A stretch of 64,000 nucleotides of DNA from Pelagisphaera sp964404745. Its GTDB lineage: Bacteria > Verrucomicrobiota > Verrucomicrobiia > Opitutales > Opitutaceae. The stretch is from assembly GCA_964404745.1 (NCBI GenBank), contig CAYOLG010000018.1, forward strand, positions 22,525-86,524. The letters run 5' to 3'. The notes under the pieces were generated by a model that worked only from the letters and a program-made list of their open reading frames with translations, did no database searches and was not told the DNA's origin. A program made the translations under genes and the position numbers. This document shows positions 18,990 through 26,409 of the stretch, one piece after another. Every line of letters begins with the position of its first letter. The first letter of the stretch is position 1.

Positions 18990-19469
18990 TCAAGGACCGA
19001 TTCCGTATTCGTTGTAAGCATAGTCGGGAATCACGACCTCGTAGCGAGCCTGCAGAAACTCAGCCAGATCGATCATTTGCTCGACCGTCATCTCCTTGGA
19101 GAAGTCAGTCATCACGGAATTACCCTCGGCGTCCATGTACTTGTCCCGATATTGGGGGCTGACTACATGGGAGGGGTTGATGATCGAAGTGACGAGCTGG
19201 CCGTAGGTCTTGACCCGAGTAGTCTCGCCGCCAAGCGCAACGTGAATCTGCCGCGGCTCGGTCATCTCGGGCATCAAGTCCTCATCAACGACCGAATGGC
19301 AGTTGATGCAACCGAGTTCGACAAAGGCCGTCTTGCCCTTCCAGATACTTCCTTCAGGGAGCCGGAATCCCACCGGCGATTTTTCGCTCATCACGCAGCC
19401 CGCGAAAAGAAGAATCGCGGCCATTCCAGCAATGAGGCTCATGGACTTTACTAAACGTGGGGCATTCAT
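18990..19469 (-). CDS. Cytochrome c lipoprotein (single haem)
   Basis: A 159-residue protein with a lipoprotein signal ending LLFAGC, one haem-attachment site CINCH about 55 residues in, and later methionines (NSVMTDF, KEMTVEQM) that could supply the axial ligand. It is a membrane-anchored periplasmic class I-like cytochrome c. A strong ribosome-binding site AAAGGAGATG lies 8 bases before the ATG, which fixes the start. It may pass electrons with the azurin at 15792; no oxidase or reductase lies alongside. Confidence 0.85.
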   Translation of the reverse strand: MNAPRLVKSMSLIAGMAAILLFAGCVMSEKSPVGFRLPEGSIWKGKTAFVELGCINCHSVVDEDLMPEMTEPRQIHVALGGETTRVKTYGQLVTSIINPSHVVSPQYRDKYMDAEGNSVMTDFSKEMTVEQMIDLAEFLQARYEVVIPDYAYNEYGIGP

Positions 19470-19683
19470 ATTAATACATCTCCTTTCGATGTTTTTAGAT
19501 TATTAGTCGTTCTTATCACTGGCAAGCCAATTGAGAAGGTTTCCGCCTAAGAATTCTTAATCTAATACCGACTGCCTAAAAGAATGATCAAAGGTAATAA
19601 AACATCGTCTCTGGAGCAACCGACTGAGAAAAGTGCCCAAACTTGACGAAGACTCCGCTGAAGCGGCTGACCCGGCCTATTTT

Positions 19684-19701
19684 TATCTTGATGAAAAGAT
19701 T
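19684..19701. promoter_or_regulatory. Putative MarR operator upstream of marR
   Basis: TATCTTGATGAAAAGATT is an imperfect palindrome matching the site at 20203-20220 in at least 15 of 18 positions. It lies 22 bases before the ATG at 19723. A longer reading frame would place this site inside the gene, so the operator match supports the shorter start and suggests autoregulation. Confidence 0.6.
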
Positions 19702-19722
19702 CATAGATCTAAAAACAGGCTC

Positions 19723-20172
19723 ATGCCAGCTTCCCCTAACATCATCGCAGAACACCTCTTCGTCGTCCTCCACAAAGCGAGCAAAGCCGTCAGCCTTTTC
19801 GATCAAAGAAGCATAAAGGAACTCGGATTCGCCAACCACTCGGACTTCGCCGTCCTGGAATACCTGAAAACGAAGGGACCCCAACCGGTAAACACTATCG
19901 GGCGCTCCATAATGCTTACCAGCGGATCCATAACCACCGCAGTCGATCGCATTGAGATACGTGGCCTGGTTAAACGATTACCTTGCCCGGAGGATCGGCG
20001 CGTAACCCGAGTCGAGCTAACGCCCAAAGGCCACCAACTCATCGACGCAGCTTTCGAATTGCATGCCGCCAATCTCGAGCGCCTCTTCAATGTTCTGAAT
20101 CGAAACGAAAGGCTGGAGTTCTTGAGACTGGTCAAAAAGGTTGGCAAAGCGGCCGAAGCTCTCAATCTGTAG
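19723..20172 (+). CDS. MarR-family transcriptional regulator
   Basis: A 149-residue winged-helix repressor. The recognition helix region is VNTIGRSIMLTSGSITTAVD, followed by the wing with CPEDRRVTRVELTPKG, and dimerisation helices at both ends. MarR proteins respond to phenolics, oxidants or electrophiles; no conserved redox Cys is evident beyond Cys in LPCPED. It precedes pirin by about 50-70 bases, and matching palindromes lie before both genes, so it probably represses itself and the pirin unit. The frame is open upstream to 19633, but that part contains an operator and has poor coding character. Confidence 0.9.
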   Translation: MPASPNIIAEHLFVVLHKASKAVSLFDQRSIKELGFANHSDFAVLEYLKTKGPQPVNTIGRSIMLTSGSITTAVDRIEIRGLVKRLPCPEDRRVTRVELTPKGHQLIDAAFELHAANLERLFNVLNRNERLEFLRLVKKVGKAAEALNL

Positions 20173-20201
20173 AGTCAAAAGGGAAAGGATTTTCCAGATT
20201 T

Positions 20202-20221
20202 ATATCTTGATATAAAGATAT
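20202..20221. promoter_or_regulatory. Near-perfect MarR-type palindrome upstream of pirin
   Basis: ATATCTTGATATAAAGATAT is a 20-bp near-perfect inverted repeat, one mismatched pair in the centre, of the kind bound by MarR dimers. It ends 3 bases before a first ATG and 21 bases before a second ATG of the pirin gene, where a repressor would block transcription. Confidence 0.72.
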
Positions 20222-20242
20222 ATTATGCATTTAGTTGGTCCC

Positions 20243-21031
20243 ATGCAAAATCAACCAACTACCCATAACTTACATATTTCTGTTTGGAGCCCGGATCGTC
20301 AAGGAAGCGGGTCCTTCGACGGCGGCAAGATCACCGAAATCAAGCCAATTCCCTTTCCTCAAGAGAGGGGCGGCTCTGATCGTATCGGGCCTTTGTTCTA
20401 CTGGGCTTGGGCATCCGCCCGGGGGGACGGCGTAATCGGAATGCATCCTCATCAAGGATTTGAAATCATATCCTACGTAATGGAAGGCAGCGTAGGACAC
20501 ACGGATACTGCGGGAAATAATCGCAGGGTCTACGCTGGCGGCATTCAAGCGATGCAAACGGGTTCGGGGATCTCGCACCAGGAGGAGATGCACGGCGAGC
20601 GTACCGAGTTTTTACAAATATGGTTCGAACCCGACATGCGTGCGGCTCTCGGCCAACGGCCCCGCTATCTAGATTTCGAAGGTAGCCAGATTCCACGCGA
20701 AGAACTTAGCGACGGCGTCGTCGCAAAGCATATCGTCGGTCCAAATGGAGCCTTACGGATTCAAGCGCCTGCGGTCTGGGACGAAATTTGGATCCCCGAA
20801 GGAGTTAAGTACACCATACCCATAGGCAACGGCGAGGTTGTCGCATTTTTGATCACGGAAGGAGCCGTAGTTGTGGAGGCGAACGGAGAACAGAGTCGCC
20901 TCGAAGAACGCCACTTCGCCACTGCGCAGAGCGCGGCCTCAAGCAATCTGACTCTGGTTTCCGACGGCCCGGTAAAACTAACGACCATAAAAGTGCCCCA
21001 GGACCCTGGCTACTCTCTAATCAACCTCTAA
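20243..21031 (+). CDS. Pirin-family bicupin (possible quercetinase)
   Basis: About 262 residues forming two cupin halves. The N-terminal metal site is visible as MHPHQGFEI, GSVGHTDT and SGISHQEEM, giving the usual His3-Glu set. Bacterial pirins include quercetin 2,3-dioxygenases and stress-induced proteins of unknown role. An ATG at 20225 would add six residues but starts almost on the operator, so the ATG at 20243 is preferred. It is followed by a broken CDGSH/glutamate-synthase-like gene 16 bases later, which looks like the former second gene of the unit. Confidence 0.88.
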   Translation: MQNQPTTHNLHISVWSPDRQGSGSFDGGKITEIKPIPFPQERGGSDRIGPLFYWAWASARGDGVIGMHPHQGFEIISYVMEGSVGHTDTAGNNRRVYAGGIQAMQTGSGISHQEEMHGERTEFLQIWFEPDMRAALGQRPRYLDFEGSQIPREELSDGVVAKHIVGPNGALRIQAPAVWDEIWIPEGVKYTIPIGNGEVVAFLITEGAVVVEANGEQSRLEERHFATAQSAASSNLTLVSDGPVKLTTIKVPQDPGYSLINL

Positions 21032-21047
21032 CCCTAAGAAAATCAAA

Positions 21048-22584
21048 ATGACTCCCAGAGTAGCCAACAATAAGCCAAAGCCAGTCGACTTGAAGGCTGG
21101 CCAAGAGTACTACTTCTGCACCTGCGGTAAATCCGCCAAACAGCCGCTCTGCGACGGNNNNNNNNNNNNNNNNNNNNNNNNNNNNNNNNNNNNNNNNNNN
21201 NNNNNNNNNNNNNNNNNNNNNNNNNNNNNNNNNNNNNNNNNNNNNNNNNNNNNNNNNTCTGCGACGGAACGCATACGCAGGTTCCCGACGATCAGATCGG
21301 CGAGGAGTTTGCGTTGGATTCCCCAGCCGATCCGAGAGCCATGCCTGCGCCTGAAGAACATACGGTGGCTTTCATTCATCAACTTGCCACTGAGGGCTTG
21401 AGCAAGCCTGGCCATCATGGACCGATGAGCGCTATGGGGCGTTCCACGCAAGTACCTACCCGGCTGTAATAATATCCAGGTGATGGTATCGCAGCTTGCG
21501 AGCAAGCCTTTGATGGAGGATGTCGCCGTGGGCACCGAGCTTGTTGTTGGTCCGGAAGCAAAGCGACCGCTCGAGCTAGAAATAACGCTTTTCGTAAGCG
21601 ACATGAGCTTTGGAGCCCTTTCGGAGGAAGCTAAGATTTCGATGACGAAAGGGGCTGACCTAGCCGACACCGGCATTCGTTCTGGCGAGCGTGGCATGCT
21701 CCCCGCCGAACAAGAAGCCATCCGCCGTTACTTCTAGGAATTTGCATCAGCAAAATTCGGATACGACGAGGCGCTTCTCGAAAAAGTGCAGGCCTTCCAT
21801 TTCAAATGTGGCCAAGGAGCTAAAACTGGCACCTGAGGCCACCTACCTGGCAACAAAAACAAGGGCCTTATATCCCAAGTCCGCGGCATTCCGATGGGAA
21901 AGCCAGCCGTTACTCCTCCAACTTTTTCGGACCTGAGTAGCGCTGAGGACTTCAAGCGTTTCGGAGATCGTGTGCGGGAATTGATCGGCGATATCCCGAT
22001 TGGATTCAAGCGAAGCGCCCAACACGTTGGGCGCGACATAGATTTCGCCCTGGCAGCTGGAGCTGACTAAATCATTCTAGACGGTCGTGGTGGCGGAACT
22101 GGAGCTGCTCCTTTGATATTTCGCGATCACATATCCGCGCCCACCATTCCCGCTCTCGCCCGGGCTAGACACTTTCTCAACAAAAACGGCACCAGTGGAA
22201 GAGTAACCCTGATTATCACGGTTGGTCTCCGCACCCATACGGATTTCGCCAAGGCTTTAGCTATCGGCGCGGATGGAGTGGCTGTATCCAATTCAGCCAT
22301 GCAGGCGATAGGCTGCGTTGCCGCTCGTATATAGCAACACCAACCTCTGCCCTGCCGGTATTGCAACCCAGAAACCCGAGTTGCGCAAAAAGCTCGACAT
22401 CGACGCCGCGGCTCAACGAATGGCGTCCTTTTTCGAGGCGACCGTAGAATTGATGCAAGTCATGGCTCGGGCCCGCGGCCACAACCACCTGAATCAATTT
22501 AACAAGGACGATCTCGCCAGTTGGGATAAAGACCCGGCTGAACTAGCGGGTATCGAATGGTCGGGGATCAAGGCAGACCGATAA
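21048..22584 (+). pseudogene. CDGSH-FMN glutamate-synthase-like protein, decayed
   Basis: The start encodes a CDGSH iron-sulfur motif (CTCGKSAKQPLCDG, completed as CDGTH after the N-gap), followed by the FMN-binding glutamate synthase barrel: MSFGALSEEAKISM, SGERGMLP, AFHFKCGQGAKTG, DGRGGGTGAAPLIFRDH, AVSNSAMQAIGC, then a C-terminal NATQKPELRKKLDI-like segment (read IATQKPELRKK). The reading is broken by a frameshift near 21465-21470, in-frame stops at 21735 (TAG), 21834 (TGA) and 22068 (TAA), and a frameshift at about 22332. Codons between lesions stay family-like, so decay is recent. A Gly-to-Cys change in FKCGQG is another sign of relaxed selection. Confidence 0.88.
21158..21257. other. 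Assembly gap, 100 N, probably of zero real length
   Basis: The bases before the gap end TCTGCGACGG and the bases after it begin TCTGCGACGG, an identical 10-base overlap. Collapsing the two copies keeps the reading frame and gives a perfect CDGSH motif, so the join is most likely an unmerged contig overlap, not missing sequence. Confidence 0.9.
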
Positions 22585-22649
22585 ACTGAGGAGGCCAAGC
22601 GAATTCGAGCCCTGTTCTCGCCCGCTACGCCATTGGATCTAGAGACCTG

Positions 22650-22919
22650 CTAAGGCTTCGTAATCGCCCATAAGAGGATTGCGATCGCCAAAAGAGCCGC
22701 GGCCATGATTAGGCGTTTCCAAAGGGGCTTTTCGGACTTCTTCATAGTTATTCGAGCTTCATCTCCAAATACCTCATCAGGTAGATCCAAACCATCGTAG
22801 GCTGTGTCTTCGCTCCATCCAGAGTCCGGGCAACTGCCGCAGCTCTTGCAAGAGGCGGCGTTGCCCAGCACCGCTTCGCCGCACACGGGACAGTCTCCTG
22901 GAGGGATAAAAACGCTCAT
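22650..22919 (-). CDS. Zinc-ribbon protein with C-terminal membrane anchor (89 aa)
   Basis: A small protein with two Cys pairs near the start (CPVC and CKSCGSC, residues about 10-29) forming a probable zinc ribbon, an acidic linker, a basic KKSEKPLWKR patch and one C-terminal hydrophobic helix (LIMAAALLAIAILLWAI). The head should be cytoplasmic. I do not recognise a named family. It lies between the decayed glutamate-synthase-like gene and the ArsR gene, on the minus strand. Confidence 0.7.
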   Translation of the reverse strand: MSVFIPPGDCPVCGEAVLGNAASCKSCGSCPDSGWSEDTAYDGLDLPDEVFGDEARITMKKSEKPLWKRLIMAAALLAIAILLWAITKP

Positions 22920-23001
22920 TCGATCACTAGAACACCAAACCTCAAACGTGGCAACGGCTATGGGAGTCTAATCGGCCGATCCGACTACGCCTATCTCTGG
23001 A

Positions 23002-23334
23002 TCAGCAGTACAACTCGTGCAAAAGGTTCAGGATTTGGCGAAGATCCTCGCGCTCAACGCGGTAGTAAATATTGAGCCCATCTCTCCGGGACTCAACGAA
23101 TCGGTCCGCCCTCAGCTTAGACAAGTGTTGGGAAAGAGCGGACTGACTCAAATCGAGGCAGCTCAGCAACTCGCTCACATTCATCTCGCCGTTCTCGCCC
23201 AACAGGCAAAGCACTTCCAGCCGTCGCTCATTACCCAAGGTAGCCAATAGCCGAGCCACCTTTTCTAGTTTATCAGGAGGCGGTAGAAACCTAGCCTTAG
23301 GACCCGCCTTCACTTTCGGACTACTGCTCATCAT
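23002..23334 (-). CDS. ArsR-family repressor, SqrR/BigR-like persulfide sensor
   Basis: A 110-residue winged-helix repressor with the recognition helix LSQSALSQHLSKLRADRFV and wing SRRDGLNIYYRV. It lacks the metal-binding ELCVCDL box of ArsR proper. Cys43 (EVLCLLGENGE) and the C-terminal Cys110 (LHELYC) sit where SqrR and BigR carry the cysteine pair (about 41/107) that forms a polysulfide bridge; a third Cys (59) lies in the HTH. It is divergent from a DUF2892 gene of the YgaP-tail type, matching the YgaV-YgaP context, so sulfane-sulfur sensing is a good inference. Confidence 0.85.
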   Translation of the reverse strand: MMSSSPKVKAGPKARFLPPPDKLEKVARLLATLGNERRLEVLCLLGENGEMNVSELLSCLDLSQSALSQHLSKLRADRFVESRRDGLNIYYRVEREDLRQILNLLHELYC

Positions 23335-23412
23335 TTATATTAGTTTTTTCTAAATTAGTATTTACTATATTAGTAGTTTCTTAATTATTTTCGGAAATCA
23401 ATCAAAATCGTT
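23335..23412. promoter_or_regulatory. Divergent AT-rich operator/promoter of the ArsR and DUF2892 genes
   Basis: The 78-bp region carries repeated ATTAG/CTAAT-like half-sites: ATTAG at about 23338, CTAAATTAG at 23350, CTATATTAG at 23365 and a terminal CTTAAT, spaced about 13-16 bases apart. The internal symmetry (e.g. TTAGTATTTACTA) fits a dimeric winged-helix repressor. Both start codons flank it. Confidence 0.6.
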
Positions 23413-23637
23413 ATGAATATTGATAAAGCAGTAATGATGTTCGCGGGTTGCGTCGTTTTGGCGAGCGTGGCCCTCACGCAGTGGGTTAATCCAGCCTGGA
23501 TGTGGCTAACCGTATTCGCCGGACTGAACATGATTCAGTCTTCGTTTAGCGGCTTCTGTCCGATTGTTTACGTTTTTCGGAAACTGGGCGTGGCAGAAGG
23601 CACGGCGTTGACTTGCCACAGCAAGAAAGAGAAATGA
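23413..23637 (+). CDS. DUF2892 two-helix membrane protein (YgaP-tail-like)
   Basis: A 74-residue inner-membrane protein: NIDKAVMMFAGCVVLASVAL helix, WVNPAWMWL turn, a second helix with FSGFCPIVYVFRKLGV. This is the DUF2892 domain, which in E. coli YgaP follows a rhodanese and sits under YgaV control. Cys in GFCP and near the C-terminus (LTCHSKK) may take part in sulfur chemistry. It opens a plus-strand unit; its TGA overlaps the ATG of the truncated RND gene (ATGA), so the two were translationally coupled. Confidence 0.88.
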   Translation: MNIDKAVMMFAGCVVLASVALTQWVNPAWMWLTVFAGLNMIQSSFSGFCPIVYVFRKLGVAEGTALTCHSKKEK

Positions 23638-24105
23638 TTTCGCTCACTTCAATAGGGGTTCAGCGTCCGAAATGGATAGCAGGGTTGAGCCTCGGAGTAA
23701 CCGGAGTTGCCCTAGCGCTCGCCGCTTTGCCCAGCATCTGGCCGGAATCGTTTCCGCGACTCAATGGTCTCCGAGTAGATACGGACCCGGAAAATATGCT
23801 CTCGCCGGACAATCCGGCTCGAAGCTTCCACCGTTTCTCTAAAGCCGAATTTCTGCTCTACGACCAGATCGTGTTGGGGATCGTAAACGAGACCCATCCG
23901 CAAGGCGTTTACAATAAAGACACTTTAGACGACGTATTCGAGCTGACCGAATACGCAAAATCGATCGAGGGCGTCGTCGCCGAAAAGATCGTAGCGCCTT
24001 CCACCATAGACAATATCGAACAAGCCGGATTAGGAGCAGTTTCCTTCAACTGGTTTATGGATACGCCTCCTAGCTCTGATGGAGACGCGCTAGCGGTTCG
24101 AGAGC
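23634..24105 (+). pseudogene. RND/MMPL transporter, N-terminal fragment only
   Basis: The first 155 or so codons encode an N-terminal membrane helix (WIAGLSLGVTGVALALAAL) and the start of the periplasmic porter domain with the RVDTDPENMLSPDNPAR motif typical of MMPL-type RND pumps. A complete gene would have about 750-900 residues. Homology stops at about DALAVRER (24105), after which the frame runs out of phase to a stop at 24170. The other side of the breakpoint is the 3' part of an outer-membrane protein, so a deletion removed most of the pump and any gene between. Confidence 0.8.
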
Positions 24106-24984
24106 GACCTTCTTTTTATCAACGACCTGTTTCCAAAAGACTGGCAGTCGTTCATTCTAGGTCGGGATGAGGAGTACCTGAAAGCCCCTAGCGATACCAT
24201 CAGAACCAGCGCCTACAGCAAGTGGATGAATTTCGATTTCGTCTACACTCCCGAATTCGATCCTGATCGATTTATCACTGGGGAACGTATATCCTATTTT
24301 TATCGATCGAACAGCAGTTTGGCCGGGAAAAGCCAAATCATTCGTCCCGACTATCCCGATGACGAGACCATCGCGATAAGAGCCCACCGATTGTGGGCGA
24401 GCGCAGAACTTTCTATCTATTACAATAATGGCCGCTGGACGCAACCGCTTGGATTTAACCCCGACACCGATCAAGCTATATTTCCAAGGCTAGAAACTTT
24501 CGGAGCCAGTTGGAGACAGCCTTTTGCGGGAGGGATTCTGAATATCGCAGCAGGTCAATATGGAAGTCTGGACGATCCGCATGGAGATAATCCGAATATC
24601 CAGAATTCCCAGACAAGAGGGCTCATCGGATACGAGAAAGAGTTAGCCAAAAATCTTACCGGCTCTTTCCAGTATTACATCGAGCAAACCCGCGACTACT
24701 CCGCGATCGGAATTAGCAACGGACTTCCTGATCGTACCCGAGAAGTTCTTACCGCCCGTTTAACAAAGCTGATGATGATGCAGGATCTTCGTCTCTCTTT
24801 ATTCGTTTTCTATTCTCCGAGCGATCAAGATGGATACGCTCGACCCACCCTAAACTACTCATTCAATGATGAGTGGAAAGCGAGTTTCGGAGGCAATTTA
24901 TTTTTTGGCGAAACGCAGCGTACCTTCTTCGGGCAACTAGAGAACAATTCCAACGCCTATTTATCTATTCAACGGCATTTTTAG
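24094..24984 (+). pseudogene. Outer-membrane beta-barrel protein, C-terminal fragment
   Basis: From about 24103 a new frame reads DLLFINDLFPKDW, GRDEEYLKAP and then a series of alternating amphipathic strands (YFYRSNSSL, AELSIYYNNGRW, LTGSFQYYIEQT, LRLSLFVFYSPS) ending in a terminal aromatic strand AYLSIQRHF, the signature of a BAM-inserted barrel. There is no start or signal peptide; a TAG lies just upstream at 24091. A 252-residue piece from the ATG at 24226 could still be read but would lack export signals. It was probably the partner of the RND pump. Confidence 0.72.
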
Positions 24985-25030
24985 GTAGGGATTTTATGCC
25001 ACTTACGAAAAGGAATCTAGCTCCGGAATC

Positions 25031-25099
25031 GCGGCATAAAGCCGCTCCTAATGATATAGATGCTTAAGACTGTTTAATGGTAGGGCTCGCTAAAGCCCT
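25031..25099. repeat. Two REP-like hairpins downstream of the barrel fragment
   Basis: GCGGC-ataaa-GCCGC (25031-25045) and, after 35 bases, GTAGGGCT (25080-25087) pairing with AGCCCT (25094-25099). The second has GTAG at its foot, as REP hairpins handled by RAYT proteins do. They fill the 123-bp gap before the DUF1080 gene end. No U-tract is present, though either hairpin could stop exonucleases at the 3' end of the minus-strand operon. Confidence 0.6.
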
Positions 25100-25107
25100 T
25101 CGTCCTC

Positions 25108-26409
25108 CTACTTCAGTTTCTTTACCGAGAGCCGCCTGAACTGGAAGGCATGTTCGTCGCCATGCCCCGCGAAGCCGAGATGCCCCTTGGCTAGCATTTT
25201 GCCTGGATGCTTCCGGTCGGCCATGTATTCGGTGATTTCGCCGAGGTCCGTATCCAAAATTTTGACTCCATTTAGTTCCACTTGTATCGTCGATCCCTCG
25301 ACCCTGACCTCCTGGTAATTCCATTCTCCCGATTCGCGCAAGTAGCCTCGGTGGGCTCCTGCCATTCCGTACGCGCTGCCATGGGCTTGGCGGGGATCTA
25401 TAATTTCCGCGTAGCGTTCATGACCATCGTCAAGAATCTGCAATTCGCACATCGCGTCATAAGCGGGATTGCCGACGCCCAACGATCTTATAGCTAGACC
25501 GTTGTTAGCCCCAGGGGTCATGGTGAATTCAAAGCGGAAAACGAAGTCCGTGAACATCTCCTTGGTGTAGATATGGCCGCCATCAGTCCATTTCAAAATT
25601 CCGTTCGCCACCCGCTTCCCATTCATGTCGCCAAACCATCCATCGAGATTGCGCCCGTTGAAGATTGGCTCGAAACCGGTGCCAAATTCGTCGCCGCGAA
25701 GATAGCGATTAGCCTCCTCAGGCTCCAATTCACGCACGTACACGTTGCGCCAGCGGATCTCTCCCCCATGAGTTTGCAAGTGAATAGGGCCCTTCTTCGG
25801 CATAGGCTTAGACTTATCGTAGAAGGGGTGGAACTCGGCACCGTCGACCACCAAATTGTCATTCAGCCAAACCCATATACGGCTCCCAACATGTCGCGCC
25901 TTGATGGAATTCCACTCTCCAAAAGGCTTATCCGCGTGGACCAATGGATGCTTGCCATTGGTATCCGCATCTTCCTTGGGATTGTTGTAAAGACCGCCTG
26001 AGCCCCGGTCCGCTCCGTTATTCCATTTGCCACCAGCCTCTGTTGTATCCCATATTTGGATCTGCGGCGATCCTCGCAAATAGACACCACTATCCGCCAA
26101 GGCCACCGTCTTATACTCCAGCATCAGCTCGATATCGCCAAAATCTTTGACCGTTGTGGCATAAGGACCTTCTCCATCGTTCACCAGCTCGCCATTTTCC
26201 ACTTTCCAATGCTTCAAAAAATCCGATTGCTGGGCCTTGATGGCAGCCTCGCGATCGTCAGCTTTTCTCGATTGATGGGGATTATCCCCGTACCATTCTG
26301 AAAGGTCTTCGCCATTAAACAAAGCTACGAAACCTTCGGGCGGATTCACGCCGATTGCGGCAAGTAGTGAGTATTTGATTACGATCGCTGCGGCAACTAA
26401 TTTTTTCAT
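25108..26409 (-). CDS. Two-domain DUF1080 protein (3-keto-glycoside hydrolase-like)
   Basis: A 433-residue exported protein with a signal peptide (residues 1 to about 19) and two tandem concanavalin-like DUF1080 domains: the first with GFVALFNGEDLSEWYG and GVYLRGSPQIQIWD, the second with PIFNGRNLDGWFGD and MTPGANNGLAIRSLG. Proven DUF1080 members hydrolyse 3-keto-disaccharides or related 3-keto-glycosides after oxidation by Gfo/Idh enzymes. Its start overlaps the stop of the adjacent Gfo/Idh gene by 4 bases, and it is the last gene of the cluster. Exact substrate unknown. Confidence 0.9.
   Translation of the reverse strand: MKKLVAAAIVIKYSLLAAIGVNPPEGFVALFNGEDLSEWYGDNPHQSRKADDREAAIKAQQSDFLKHWKVENGELVNDGEGPYATTVKDFGDIELMLEYKTVALADSGVYLRGSPQIQIWDTTEAGGKWNNGADRGSGGLYNNPKEDADTNGKHPLVHADKPFGEWNSIKARHVGSRIWVWLNDNLVVDGAEFHPFYDKSKPMPKKGPIHLQTHGGEIRWRNVYVRELEPEEANRYLRGDEFGTGFEPIFNGRNLDGWFGDMNGKRVANGILKWTDGGHIYTKEMFTDFVFRFEFTMTPGANNGLAIRSLGVGNPAYDAMCELQILDDGHERYAEIIDPRQAHGSAYGMAGAHRGYLRESGEWNYQEVRVEGSTIQVELNGVKILDTDLGEITEYMADRKHPGKMLAKGHLGFAGHGDEHAFQFRRLSVKKLK

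Noticed and set aside
21110..21721. Minus-strand open frame running through the first N-gap
   Set aside because: Its continuity depends on N codons and the other strand has the CDGSH and FMN-barrel motifs.
21834..21836. TGA in the glutamate-synthase-like gene as a selenocysteine codon
   Set aside because: It replaces a glycine in a conserved loop, TAG and TAA stops and frameshifts occur in the same gene, and no SECIS-like hairpin was noticed; decay explains it better.
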